Shown: positions 1 through 7,897, numbered from the stretch's first letter. The stretch is DNA of 25,408 nucleotides from UBA5336 sp039198685 (GCA_039198685.1 JBCCTK010000028.1:1-25408), one strand, 5' to 3'. Made by a program: numbers and translations. The notes: generated by a model from the sequence alone, not told the origin.

Positions 1-21
1 CGCGGCTCAACAAACGAAAAA

Positions 22-41
22 CCCCTGCCGGTTGGCGAGGC
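22..41 (-). terminator. possible weak terminator after the integrase gene
   Basis: Read on the minus strand, just past the integrase stop, the sequence CCTCGCC-AACC-GGCAGG can fold into a short stem with one bulged base and is followed by GGTTTTT. The position is right for a terminator of the leftward integrase transcript, but the stem is short and imperfect. Confidence 0.35.
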
Positions 42-51
42 TTTTGCCTGC

Positions 52-1272
52 TCATCGGCTAGCTCCCTTCGACAGACTGATGACGTCAGCCGCGCCATCA
101 CGCGGCAGAAGAAAATCTGCCCACTGGCACATCAGCACCCGGCGACGTTCTAATGCGGTCTTTCGGCGATAAGCCTGTTCAACGTCATTGCCAACCTTGT
201 GCGATAGGGCCGCCTCAGCGATTTCGCGCGGTGTTTCCGTTTTGTCGCCAGCGAAGTCTCGAAACGTCGAACGGAAGCCGTGGGTGGTATCTGTCTCGCC
301 CAACTGTCTTAAAACGCGCAAACACGCGCCATGGCTTAACGGCTGATTCGGCTTTCGCCCTGGGAAAACAAACTGATTTATCTGGTACTCGCGAATCCGT
401 TCGAGCAAGTCGATCGCCTGAGGAGACAGGGGAACAATGTGTTCTTCGCTTCCCTTCATCCGCAACATCGGAATGCGCCATTCCGCGGCGTCGAAGTCGA
501 ATTCATTCCATTCAGCAAGCCGCCCTTCTGAGGTGCGCGTTCCGGTTAGGACAACGAACTCAAGCAACCGCGCAGAAAGACTGGTCCGTTTTTTAAGTCG
601 AACCATGAAGTCAGGCGCATCCTGATAATCCATTGCGGCGTGACGCCTGCGCGCACTTTTTGGCATAACTGGCAACAACGACTCGAGATGGCCTTTCCAT
701 CGCGCCGGATTTTCGCCGCGGTAAAGACCCTGCGCCCGGGCCGCATCAAAGATCCGCTCAAGGCGGCCCCGAAGTCTCCGAGCTGTAGCATGGCGCACTT
801 TCCAATGAGTCTTAAGACAGGCGAGAACATCTTCATTGGTGACTTCCGCTAGTGGGATGGAGCGCAACGACGCCGCAAGCTCCTCCACGGATCTCTTCCA
901 TTGCTTGAAGTGCTTTTCACTTTTGTAGCTGCCTTCAAGGCTGGCGACATAGTCATCGGCATAAGCTCCGAACGTCCAGCGTTTCGCCGCCTCATCAGTG
1001 AGTTTTGCATTCCGCTTCAGAATTGGATCGGCGCCCGTCATTAGAAGCGCAGAAGCCTCCTGAGCCATGATCCGCGCATCCTTCAGCGATACGGTTGGCC
1101 ATGGTCCAAGCCCCATATCCCTACGCCGACCCGCGCGGCGATAGCGAAAGATCCACGACCGCGCACCACTGCCCAGAACCTTGAGATAGAGCCCCCCGCC
1201 ATCGCTATGCATCCCAGGTGTGTTGAGTGACCCGACAGCCCTAACCGTCAGCTTATTTCGTGTGATCGCCAT
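52..1272 (-). CDS. tyrosine recombinase (P4-type integrase)
   Basis: Site-specific recombinase of 406 residues that would integrate or excise a mobile element. The N-terminal part (about residues 1-90) has the arm-type DNA-binding pattern of P4-like integrases, including SDGGGLYL and a FRYRRAGRRRDMGLG stretch. A core-binding domain follows at about 100-190, then the catalytic domain. All catalytic residues are visible: Arg246 in TGTRTSE, Lys273, His331 and Arg334 in HGFR, His358 in LSHK, and the Tyr368 nucleophile in EQAYRR. The length is normal and the frame is open, so it looks functional. The ATG lies about 145 bp from a fragment resembling a tRNA 3' end (1418-1435), which is a plausible attachment site. 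The gene reads away from the photosynthesis genes and is probably the end gene of an element lying to the left of the window. No Shine-Dalgarno sequence is obvious. Confidence 0.93.
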   Translation of the reverse strand: MAITRNKLTVRAVGSLNTPGMHSDGGGLYLKVLGSGARSWIFRYRRAGRRRDMGLGPWPTVSLKDARIMAQEASALLMTGADPILKRNAKLTDEAAKRWTFGAYADDYVASLEGSYKSEKHFKQWKRSVEELAASLRSIPLAEVTNEDVLACLKTHWKVRHATARRLRGRLERIFDAARAQGLYRGENPARWKGHLESLLPVMPKSARRRHAAMDYQDAPDFMVRLKKRTSLSARLLEFVVLTGTRTSEGRLAEWNEFDFDAAEWRIPMLRMKGSEEHIVPLSPQAIDLLERIREYQINQFVFPGRKPNQPLSHGACLRVLRQLGETDTTHGFRSTFRDFAGDKTETPREIAEAALSHKVGNDVEQAYRRKTALERRRVLMCQWADFLLPRDGAADVISLSKGASR

Positions 1273-1417
1273 GCATTAGCCCATCCAACAGCCCATCCAC
1301 AACTCGATGCATTCGCGGTATTTATACGCATCCTTAGGTGTACAAAAATAGATATTTTCTGATTTTACAAGGCTTTTATGGGTCTCTGGAAATCCGTATA
1401 TATCATAGGTGGTCTGT

Positions 1418-1435
1418 TCCCAGTACCGCCCACCA
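1418..1435 (+). other. candidate attachment site: fragment like a tRNA 3' end
   Basis: TCCCAGTACCGCCCACCA reads as the 3' half of a tRNA: a T-stem strand (CCAGT), a 7-nt acceptor strand (ACCGCCC), a discriminator A and an encoded CCA. No tRNA body precedes it on the left, so it would be the displaced copy made when an element inserts into a tRNA gene. The integrase lies to its left. That geometry puts the element to the left and the chromosome, with the photosynthesis genes, to the right. The tRNA identity is from memory of alphaproteobacterial tRNA ends and has not been searched. Confidence 0.5.
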
Positions 1436-1663
1436 TTTCGTCTCAATCCCGAACCTAGCGTGAATTCTCTACCAGGGTTGATCTTGCTTAGGGGTCTGTT
1501 TTGGCTTGGTGGAGATGCCAAACCCATTGGCTTTGATACCGGCAGTCTTGGCTTAGGCAACGCCCGTCAACAGAGCGCGCAATCCATGCAGTTGATGTTC
1601 AGATTGCGTTCTTGATCGTTATGGCGCCTCACAGGCAGCATAGTGTTTTTCAAAAAAGATTTA

Positions 1664-1691
1664 TTGATAAAAGATAATTTTCTGGTAGTTT
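1664..1691 (+). promoter_or_regulatory. possible promoter region of the RND efflux operon
   Basis: This is an AT-rich tract unlike the surrounding GC-rich DNA. TTGATA and TAGTTT spaced by 16 nt could serve as -35 and -10, although the -10 is poor. A small hairpin (GCGCT-TTGC-AGCGC, 1704-1717) lies between it and the start codon at 1740. No regulator gene is adjacent. Confidence 0.3.
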
Positions 1692-1739
1692 GACCCATGA
1701 AAAGCGCTTTGCAGCGCGTGCAAGCTCGGGATCAATCAC

Positions 1740-3005
1740 ATGTCAGACTTCGTTGAAGACACGCCCCCATCTGGACGACGCGGACTCTGGATCAAGCGAG
1801 TCATTTTCCTTATTCTCCCAGCGCTGGTTCTGGTTGGATCCATTGTAGGCGTTGTTGGGATGAGTGCTTTCAGTCCCGATCCGGAAGAAAACGAGGATCT
1901 GATTGAGGCGCTACCGGTACTTACAGCCCCTGCCACTACGGAATCCGTCTCACTGAGCGTGGTATCACAGGGCGAAGTGCGTCCGCGCACGTTCGTGACC
2001 TTGGCGTCGGAAGTCGGCGGACGGGTCGCCTTTGTGTCAGACTCGCTGCTTCCTGGTGGCGCTTTTAATCGAGGGGACCTGCTGGTGCGGATCGACCCGG
2101 AAGAATTCCGTCTTCGTGTAACCCAAGCCGAAGCGAATGTTGCCCAAGCCGAAACCGCCCTGCTGCAAGCTGAATCCGAGGCGAGAACCGCTCAACAGGA
2201 CATTGCGGAGCTCGGCATTTCCGAAGTCTCCGACCTGGCGCTGCGGCGTCCCCAGGTCGCGGAGGCCGAAGCCCGACTGGCATCGTCAGAGGCTGCCCTG
2301 GCAGAAGCCCAATTGAACCTGTCGCGCACAGAATTGAGGGCCCCATTCGCCGGGCGCGTTCATTCGCGAACGGTCAATACGGGCGCGTATATAACGCCGG
2401 GCACTCCCTTGGGTGAGATCGTCGCCAGCGACATCGTCGAAGTGCCCGTCGCCCTGACAGATCGCGACCTGGCCGGTCTGGGACTCGGCATTGGTTTTGT
2501 CGCAAGCGATGACATTCCAGGCCCAGACGTGACCCTTACCGCCCTTGTCGCTGATGGCGAGCATCGTTGGATCGGTCGGATTACCCGCACCGACAGTAGC
2601 ATTGATAGCGAGACACGCGTCCTTTTCGCCTATGTGGAAGTGTCCGATCCCTATGGCACGGCCAGCGACAATGGGGTGCCACTTGCGGTGGGTCTCTTCG
2701 TGACGGCAGATATTCGGGGCCGGACGATTTCGGAAGGTGTTGTCATACCGCGAACCGCCTTGCGCGGTGAGGACCGGGTCTTTGTCGCCAATCCTGACGA
2801 CACGCTTGAGATCCGTCCCGTGACAGTGGCCTCGTCCAATCGACAGCGTGCAGTGCTGACGGCCGGGCTAGCGCCGGGGGAGCTGGTTATCACTTCGCCT
2901 GTACGCGATGCAGGCAATGGCATGACAATCAAAGCTGTCGATCAAAGAAGCCTTGCGGCCAATGAACCTGATGGCGACGCCCAACCCGCCGTGACATCAG
3001 AATAG
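1740..3005 (+). CDS. RND efflux periplasmic adaptor (HlyD/MFP family)
   Basis: Membrane fusion protein of 421 residues that would bridge the RND pump encoded next to an outer-membrane channel. A charged N-terminus is followed by one membrane anchor at about residues 20-41 (VIFLILPALVLVGSIVGVVG), and the rest would be periplasmic. A first lipoyl-like half ends at GDLLVRIDPEEF. A long Ala/Glu-rich alpha-helical hairpin follows (from AEANVAQAETAL to LAEAQLNLSR), and then the second lipoyl half, LRAPFAGRVHSRTVNTGAYI, which is the family hallmark. Beta-barrel and membrane-proximal parts close the protein. The start is the first ATG and has only a weak GGGAT upstream. The pump gene begins 11 bp after the stop, so the two form an operon. 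No outer-membrane channel gene is present. The substrate cannot be read from the sequence. Confidence 0.92.
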   Translation: MSDFVEDTPPSGRRGLWIKRVIFLILPALVLVGSIVGVVGMSAFSPDPEENEDLIEALPVLTAPATTESVSLSVVSQGEVRPRTFVTLASEVGGRVAFVSDSLLPGGAFNRGDLLVRIDPEEFRLRVTQAEANVAQAETALLQAESEARTAQQDIAELGISEVSDLALRRPQVAEAEARLASSEAALAEAQLNLSRTELRAPFAGRVHSRTVNTGAYITPGTPLGEIVASDIVEVPVALTDRDLAGLGLGIGFVASDDIPGPDVTLTALVADGEHRWIGRITRTDSSIDSETRVLFAYVEVSDPYGTASDNGVPLAVGLFVTADIRGRTISEGVVIPRTALRGEDRVFVANPDDTLEIRPVTVASSNRQRAVLTAGLAPGELVITSPVRDAGNGMTIKAVDQRSLAANEPDGDAQPAVTSE

Positions 3006-3016
3006 GGGACAGAGAC

Positions 3017-6000
3017 ATGCAGGGTATAATTCGCTGGTGGGCAGACAATCCGGTTGCGGCCAATCTGCTGATGATCGCCATCCTGATTGGCGGTCTTGTT
3101 TCCTATTTTTCGATTGAGCGTGAGCTGGACCCCTATGTGGAGTTCCCAGGCGCAGAAGTTGGCGTGGTGTGGCAAGGCGCCTCTCCCCAGGATGTTGAAG
3201 AACAAATTGTTGTGCGCCTTGAAGAGGCCGTCAGTTCAATCGAAGGCATCAGCCGGCTCTGGTCGGTTGCCAGGGAAGGCTATGGGGCGCTCTATGTCGA
3301 AGGTGACATTGACCTGGATGAGGCTGCGTTTCTGCAAGATATCAAACGCGAAGTGGACTCCATCAGTACCTTCCCATCCGCCGCCGAGCCGCCTCAGATG
3401 CGATTATTCGCCAGCCAGAATGAGATGATCCGCGTGGCTGTTTCGGGCGATGAGTCCGTCACGGAGCGCGCGTTGAAACGGTTTGCCGAAAAAACCCGGC
3501 GAGAGATTGGCTTGCTTGGCTATATCCCGGCCGTAGAGCTCTTCGGCGTGCGCGGTGAAGAAGTGTCCATTGAAGTGTCTGAAGAGGCCTTGCGGCGCTA
3601 TGGACTAACGCTTGGAGATGTCGCCACGGCGGTGCGCAGCACATCCCTGAACCAGTCGGCGGGTAGTGTTCGAACGGATGCAGGGAACATGACCCTGGCC
3701 ATGCGCGCCCAAGCTGATTCCCAGGAGGAGTTCGAAAATATCGTCGTGCGCCAGTTGACCAATGGCGCCGTGATCCGTGTCAGAGACGTGGCGAGCGTCA
3801 TCGATGGGTTTGAACAGGTCAACCTACTGGCGACTGTGAATGGCCAGCGCACAATCCTCGTTCAGATCATGAGCGGTCCTCAGATGGATGTCGTAAAGAT
3901 GTCCGAGAATGTGCGCGCTTATCTGGCCGAGCAGGACGGGCAACTTCCCGAAGGGATTTCTATGACGCTCTGGGAAGACGCAGCAGACGATTATCGCGGC
4001 CGAATGGTGACGATCGGAACGAACTTTCTGACAGGCCTCATACTCGTCATGGTCACACTGTTCCTGTTCCTAAGGCCGAGCGTTGCATTTTGGGTCGGGA
4101 TTGGCATTGCGATCGCGTTTGCAGGCGGGCTGGCACTCCTGCCGCTTTTTGATGTGTCATTGAATATGATTTCGACCTTCGCCTTCCTTCTGGTCATCGG
4201 CGTGATCGTTGACGACGCGATTATCGTTGGCGAAGCCATCCACGCCAAAACCGAAGAGGGCGAAAGCGGTGTCAAGGCGGCCGTCAGCGGCACGACGATG
4301 GTGGTGAAGCCAGTTGTGTTCGCCGTATTCACGACCGCAATATTCTTTGCACCCTGGATGTTCCTGTCTGGCGCAACAAGCGAGTTTACCCGGGCAATTT
4401 CACTTGTCGTGATTATGGCGCTGGTTTTTTCCCTCATAGAGTCTCTGCTCATTTTGCCAGCACACCTCTCGCACCTGAAACCGGTAGATCCGAAAAACCC
4501 TGTTGCGCGTTTCCAGCAGGCGTTGGCAGACAGTATTGTTTGGTTTTCCCGCAACATTTACCGGCCCGTGATGCGGGCATCTCTTCGCCAGCGCTATTTG
4601 ACGTCATCGCTTTTCATTGCAGCCATGATCCTCTCCATCGGTTTGATGACCAATGGGATTGTAAAAACGTCATTCTTCCCAGAATCGGAATCCGATCAGA
4701 TCGCGATCAATGTCGACCTGCCACAGGGCACACCCTATGAGCGCACGCTGGAGGTGCTGAACCAAATCCAGGTCGCCGAGAAACAACTGGTTGAAGAAAT
4801 CAATGAAAGCACCGATGGCGAAGGCGCGTTGATCGAGAATTGGTATACGCGTTCACGCGACAATCAGGTGCTCGCCCTGGTCAAATTGGTCCCGCCTGAA
4901 ACGCGGACATTGACCGCTGAGGAAACGGCAAACCGACTTCGCGATCTCATTGGAGATGTCCCGGACGCGGAAACCATAAGCGTGAACTATACCAACGACT
5001 GGAATGGCCCGCCGATCCAGTATGTCCTCAACTCGACAGATCTGGATGCGCTCAATGTAGCAGCAGAAGATCTGATCGCACAACTGCGCAGCTATGAGGG
5101 TGTCTACAATGTCGTCAACGATGCGCGCAGCGCCGCAGAAGAGATTCGATTCGACCTGAAGCCAGGCGCTGAGGCATTGGGTCTTACCCGCGCAGATGTC
5201 GCCCGCCAGGTGCGCCAGGGTTTCTTTGGCGAAGAGGTCCAGCGATTGCCTCGCGACGGCGAAGATGTGCGCGTTTTCGTTCGCTATCCCCGCGTGGACC
5301 GGGAGTCCCTAGACTTCCTCAATAACATTCGGATCCGCACCCTTGATGGACGCGAAGTGCCCCTGAGGACTGTCGCTGACATCAGCTTTGAAAAAGGCGT
5401 GACCGAGATCCTGCGCCGGGAGCGCCAGCGCGCGATCATTGTCAGCGCTGAAGTGGTGAGCGACCGGATCGATGAGATCCGCACGGAGCTCAATGAGACC
5501 TTCTTTGAAGATTTTGACCGTCTCCATCCGGACGTGACACGGGGTAATATCGGTCGAGCCCAAGGCGAGGCAGAATTCCAGGCCGAGATCTTCACCCTGC
5601 TTCTGATCGCCATTGGCGTGGCTTACTTCCTGGTGGCTGTTGCCTTCAAATCCTATTTTGAACCAGCATTGATCCTGCTCGCGGCAATTCCCTTTTGCAT
5701 GACCGGCGCAATTGTTGGCCATTTCCTAATGGATTCGGCGCTGGGGCTGTTTTCCTATCTTGGAATCATGGCCGCTGCCGGAGTGGCAGTGAACGACAAT
5801 CTGGTCCTGATCGACTATGTCCACAAACTGCGCGCCAAGGGCTTGTCTGCGGCAGATGCTTTGGTGGAGGCGGGCACGCGGCGGTTCCGGCCCATTCTAC
5901 TCACGTCCATTACCACTTTTGTTGGCTTGCTTCCCCTGATGATGGAACGCTCCATCCAGGCTCAATGGCTCATTCCAGTGGCGATTGGCTTAGCCTATGG

Positions 6001-6181
6001 TGTCGCTTTTGCGCTCCTGGTAACGCTCTTCTTTGTCCCGGCGCTGTATGGCATAGGCGCTGATGTGAAGCGCTTCTTTGGCTATCTTGTGAGCGGCAAA
6101 CGGCGGGAGGCATTCAGTGCCCCCCTGAACCACAAGCCTGGCTCTGGCATTCCCCGTCCGGTTCCAGCGCCGGCTGAATAA
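3017..6181 (+). CDS. RND efflux transporter, inner-membrane permease (AcrB/HAE1-like)
   Basis: Proton-driven inner-membrane pump of 1054 residues, the usual size for AcrB-like proteins. TM1 lies near residues 13-31, followed by a large periplasmic loop, a block of TM helices at about 333-480, a second periplasmic loop, and a final TM block at about 865-1020. The paired aspartates of TM4 are present (Asp399 and Asp400 in GVIVDDAIIVGEA). In TM10, where AcrB has Lys940, this protein has Asn926 in GVAVNDNLVLID, a pattern I associate with a divergent HAE1 subgroup; the proton relay may therefore differ. The gene follows its adaptor by 11 bp. The C-terminus is a short Pro-rich tail. Exported compounds are unknown, and placement beside a photosynthesis cluster does not show a link to pigments. 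Confidence 0.93.
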   Translation: MQGIIRWWADNPVAANLLMIAILIGGLVSYFSIERELDPYVEFPGAEVGVVWQGASPQDVEEQIVVRLEEAVSSIEGISRLWSVAREGYGALYVEGDIDLDEAAFLQDIKREVDSISTFPSAAEPPQMRLFASQNEMIRVAVSGDESVTERALKRFAEKTRREIGLLGYIPAVELFGVRGEEVSIEVSEEALRRYGLTLGDVATAVRSTSLNQSAGSVRTDAGNMTLAMRAQADSQEEFENIVVRQLTNGAVIRVRDVASVIDGFEQVNLLATVNGQRTILVQIMSGPQMDVVKMSENVRAYLAEQDGQLPEGISMTLWEDAADDYRGRMVTIGTNFLTGLILVMVTLFLFLRPSVAFWVGIGIAIAFAGGLALLPLFDVSLNMISTFAFLLVIGVIVDDAIIVGEAIHAKTEEGESGVKAAVSGTTMVVKPVVFAVFTTAIFFAPWMFLSGATSEFTRAISLVVIMALVFSLIESLLILPAHLSHLKPVDPKNPVARFQQALADSIVWFSRNIYRPVMRASLRQRYLTSSLFIAAMILSIGLMTNGIVKTSFFPESESDQIAINVDLPQGTPYERTLEVLNQIQVAEKQLVEEINESTDGEGALIENWYTRSRDNQVLALVKLVPPETRTLTAEETANRLRDLIGDVPDAETISVNYTNDWNGPPIQYVLNSTDLDALNVAAEDLIAQLRSYEGVYNVVNDARSAAEEIRFDLKPGAEALGLTRADVARQVRQGFFGEEVQRLPRDGEDVRVFVRYPRVDRESLDFLNNIRIRTLDGREVPLRTVADISFEKGVTEILRRERQRAIIVSAEVVSDRIDEIRTELNETFFEDFDRLHPDVTRGNIGRAQGEAEFQAEIFTLLLIAIGVAYFLVAVAFKSYFEPALILLAAIPFCMTGAIVGHFLMDSALGLFSYLGIMAAAGVAVNDNLVLIDYVHKLRAKGLSAADALVEAGTRRFRPILLTSITTFVGLLPLMMERSIQAQWLIPVAIGLAYGVAFALLVTLFFVPALYGIGADVKRFFGYLVSGKRREAFSAPLNHKPGSGIPRPVPAPAE

Positions 6182-6226
6182 GCTTTTGATGGGGATTTGA
6201 CCCAAACGGCAGCATGGGCGAGAACG

Positions 6227-6244
6227 TGTTTTTATTTGCACACG
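6227..6244. promoter_or_regulatory. short dyad upstream of idi
   Basis: An exact inverted repeat GTGT-N10-ACAC, extended to CGTGT/ACACG by the flanking bases (6226-6245), lies just before the idi start. The spacing is 10, not the 12 of PpsR operators. It could be an operator for another regulator or chance. The 73-bp gap between the pump gene and idi shows no clear promoter. Confidence 0.2.
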
Positions 6245-6254
6245 CAGGATGCGC

Positions 6255-6815
6255 ATGCCGACCGAAACGGATCTTCGCGAACAGCTAATCCTTGTCGACG
6301 AGCAGGACGCCGTCGTCGCTCCTGCTGGGAAGCTGGAGGCTCACCGCAGTGGTGCACTTCACAGGGCGTTTTCGGTATTCGTCTTCCGCAGCTCGGGGAA
6401 TTTACTCCTGCAGAAGCGCGCGCCCGTGAAATACCATTCAGCCGGAAAGTGGGCCAATACGTGTTGCGGTCACCCCCGACCAGGCGAAGATGTTCTGGGC
6501 GCTGCGCAGCGCCGCCTCACCGAGGAGACTGGACTAAAGGTTGCGCTAAATGAAGGATTCCAAGCCCGTTACAAAGCGGACCTCGACAACGGGATGATTG
6601 AGAATGAACTCGTTCATGTCGTTTTTGGCGTAAGCGACGCTAAGGGCAGTCTTAATCCCGAAGAAGTTGCCGATTATCAAGACATCGACCTCGACACCTT
6701 GGGTGCTGACATCGCACTTAACCCGAATAGATATGCGATATGGCTTGTAAAATATTTCGAGCGGCACGCCGCCCAGATCGCAAACCAACGTGACCAGCTA
6801 TTATTCGGCCTTTGA
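6255..6815 (+). CDS. idi: isopentenyl-diphosphate delta-isomerase, type I
   Basis: Interconverts isopentenyl and dimethylallyl diphosphate in the cytoplasm, supplying allylic primer for the GGPP used in carotenoids and for the bacteriochlorophyll tail. Type I hallmarks are visible: the NTCCGHPRPGE segment with the active-site Cys and metal-binding His, the Nudix-like helix EDVLGAAQRRLTEETGL, and the ENELVHVVF segment with the catalytic Glu. There are 186 residues from the ATG at 6255, which is preceded by AGGA at 6246-6249 with good spacing. An earlier in-frame ATG at 6249 overlaps that ribosome site and is less likely. idi also occurs in the photosynthesis clusters of Rhodobacter relatives, which fits the neighbours here. 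It reads in the same direction as the cytochrome gene, 138 bp downstream. Confidence 0.95.
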   Translation: MPTETDLREQLILVDEQDAVVAPAGKLEAHRSGALHRAFSVFVFRSSGNLLLQKRAPVKYHSAGKWANTCCGHPRPGEDVLGAAQRRLTEETGLKVALNEGFQARYKADLDNGMIENELVHVVFGVSDAKGSLNPEEVADYQDIDLDTLGADIALNPNRYAIWLVKYFERHAAQIANQRDQLLFGL

Positions 6816-6938
6816 TTGGGTAGACCAACTTACAGAGTTGCTTCTCGATCGTGTGGAATAGCATTAATTGGCAAGCGACGCTTTTTTGTGTTGGAACCAG
6901 CACTGATTGAACTACCGTTCCGCATGTCCGTGACCAAG

Positions 6939-6944
6939 AGGAGG
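6939..6944 (+). promoter_or_regulatory. strong ribosome binding site for the cytochrome gene
   Basis: AGGAGG lies 9 nt before the ATG at 6954. This fixes the start at 6954, although the reading frame stays open upstream to 6816. The lipoprotein signal begins directly after this start, which supports the choice. Confidence 0.8.
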
Positions 6945-6953
6945 GTTACACGC

Positions 6954-7793
6954 ATGACTTTCAATATGACTCGGAAGATGAGTTTTCTTTTCATTGGCGC
7001 ATCCGCGCTTACCCTGGCAGCCTGCGGCGGTGGCGGCGGCACGGAATCGGCTGAAGAAACAACAGCCACTATAGAAGATGTCACGACAGTGGTGGCAGAA
7101 GCTGCAGATGACACCGTTGAAACAGCGTCCGCTGCGGCAGACTCAGCGGAAGATATGGTCGATTCCGCCACAGATACGGCAGCCGATGCCGCTGACGCCG
7201 TAGAAGATACCGCAGCTGATGCGATGGACACCGTTGAAGACACGGCGACCGATGCGATGGATGCAACGGAAGAGGTCGCCACCGATGCCATGGATACGGC
7301 AGGCGATATGATTGACGGGGCGACCGACGCGGTTGAAGACGCAGCTGAGGATGTTGTCGAAGACGTGACAGAAGCAGCAACCGATGCCGCTGAGAGCTCC
7401 GGCGCGCTCGATATCGCCACAGCGGCAGGCGTTGCCGCCGACAAGGTTTCTGCAGATACGGTATCGGCTTACCAGGCTTTGACCGGTGACCCAGCTGCTG
7501 GCCGTCGCGTGTTCACCAAATGCATGTCCTGCCATGTGGTTGCAGAGGGCCAGAACCGTGTTGGCCCATCACTCTACGGTATTATCGGCCGGGAGGCGGG
7601 CTCGATTGAGGGCTTCCGTTATTCCAGCGCCAATTCGGATTCGGGCATTACCTGGACGGAGCCCGTCATGTTCGCCTACCTCGAAAAGCCACAGGAATTC
7701 ATCCGCGGCACCACAATGGCGTTCCCTGGCTTGCCAAGCGCACAAGAACGCGTTGACGTGATCGCCTATATTAAACAGGAATCGGGCCAGTAA
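6954..7793 (+). CDS. lipid-anchored class I cytochrome c with acidic repeat tether
   Basis: Probable electron carrier of 279 residues held on the periplasmic side of the membrane by a lipid. The signal peptide ends in a lipobox LTLAAC with the lipidated residue at Cys24, followed by a Gly run. Residues 30-160 are almost only Ala, Asp, Glu, Thr, Val and Met, built from 11-residue units. The C-terminal part, from about residue 165, is a cytochrome c2/c-550-like domain: haem site KCMSCH (Cys190, Cys193, His194) and distal ligand Met255 in TTMAFPG. Rhodobacter cytochrome c_y is a membrane-tethered carrier between the bc1 complex and the reaction centre; by analogy this may do the same with a lipid instead of a TM anchor, but that is inference. 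It is followed by a strong terminator and then bchI. It could equally serve a terminal oxidase. Confidence 0.85.
   Translation: MTFNMTRKMSFLFIGASALTLAACGGGGGTESAEETTATIEDVTTVVAEAADDTVETASAAADSAEDMVDSATDTAADAADAVEDTAADAMDTVEDTATDAMDATEEVATDAMDTAGDMIDGATDAVEDAAEDVVEDVTEAATDAAESSGALDIATAAGVAADKVSADTVSAYQALTGDPAAGRRVFTKCMSCHVVAEGQNRVGPSLYGIIGREAGSIEGFRYSSANSDSGITWTEPVMFAYLEKPQEFIRGTTMAFPGLPSAQERVDVIAYIKQESGQ
7209..7406 (+). repeat. 33-bp tandem coding repeats (11-residue units) in the cytochrome tether
   Basis: Six consecutive units of 33 bp encode residues 86-151, such as TAADAMDTVED, TATDAMDATEE and VATDAMDTAGD. The core GATGCGATGGA recurs at 7218 and 7251, and as GATGCCATGGA at 7284, exactly 33 bp apart. 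Three more degenerate units precede them (residues 46-78), interrupted by a 7-residue piece at 79-85. The period of 11 with hydrophobic positions in register suggests extended amphipathic helices. Confidence 0.8.
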
Positions 7794-7821
7794 GACCCTC
7801 TGATTTCTGAAGTAAATGCAA

Positions 7822-7858
7822 GCCGCCGAGTTGCATGCTCGGCGGCTTTTGCGTTTTT
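7822..7858 (+). terminator. rho-independent terminator after the cytochrome gene
   Basis: A perfect 9-bp GC-rich stem, GCCGCCGAG-TTGCATG-CTCGGCGGC, is followed by TTTTGCGTTTTT. It lies 28 bp past the cytochrome stop and separates that gene from the bch operon. It also argues against any bchI start upstream of 7859. Confidence 0.92.
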
Positions 7859-7888
7859 ATGGTGTGTAGATTTGAATCAGCACAACCC

Positions 7889-7892
7889 GGAG
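7889..7892 (+). promoter_or_regulatory. ribosome binding site deciding the bchI start
   Basis: GGAG lies 5 nt ahead of the GTG at 7898. In-frame starts further upstream (7859 ATG, 7892 GTG) lack such a site, and the frame's first ATG at 7835 falls inside the terminator hairpin. I see no PpsR-type TGT-N12-ACA operator between the terminator and this site, and no clear promoter. Confidence 0.6.
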
Positions 7893-7897
7893 TGACT

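Larger units (their letters stand above)
1273..1739. other. 467-bp intergenic stretch between integrase and efflux operon
   Basis: I see no convincing gene here. The stretch holds a near-perfect direct repeat just upstream of the integrase (AGCCCATCCAAC at 1278-1289 and AGCCCATCCAC at 1290-1300), which could be an integrase arm-binding site. It also holds the tRNA-end-like fragment at 1418-1435 and an AT-rich tract at about 1645-1692 ahead of the efflux operon. The 94-codon minus-strand frame at 1276-1560 opens with TTG and spans the tRNA-like fragment, so it is probably not coding. Confidence 0.6.

Noticed and set aside
1401..1435. A complete tRNA gene ending at 1435
   Set aside because: The preceding bases do not form the T-loop, anticodon arm or 5' acceptor strand; only the last 18 nt fit.
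1276..1560. 94-codon minus-strand frame upstream of the integrase
   Set aside because: It starts at TTG, has no ribosome site, and its middle part (GGRYWEQT) is what the reverse strand of a tRNA 3' end encodes, a common spurious translation.
3991..4557. 188-codon minus-strand frame inside the RND pump
   Set aside because: It lies wholly opposite conserved transmembrane coding sequence and shows no family features.
7209..7406. Tandem 33-bp repeats as a CRISPR or non-coding repeat array
   Set aside because: The repeats are in frame, lack unique spacers, and encode 11-residue protein units.
6830..7444. 204-codon minus-strand frame opposite the cytochrome tether
   Set aside because: Its Ser/Ala/Val-rich sequence is the mirror of the repeat-encoding DNA, and the plus-strand frame has a signal, lipobox and haem domain.
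7863..7884. TGTG...CACA dyad before bchI as a PpsR operator
   Set aside because: The spacing between TGT and ACA is not 12, and no promoter elements coincide with it.
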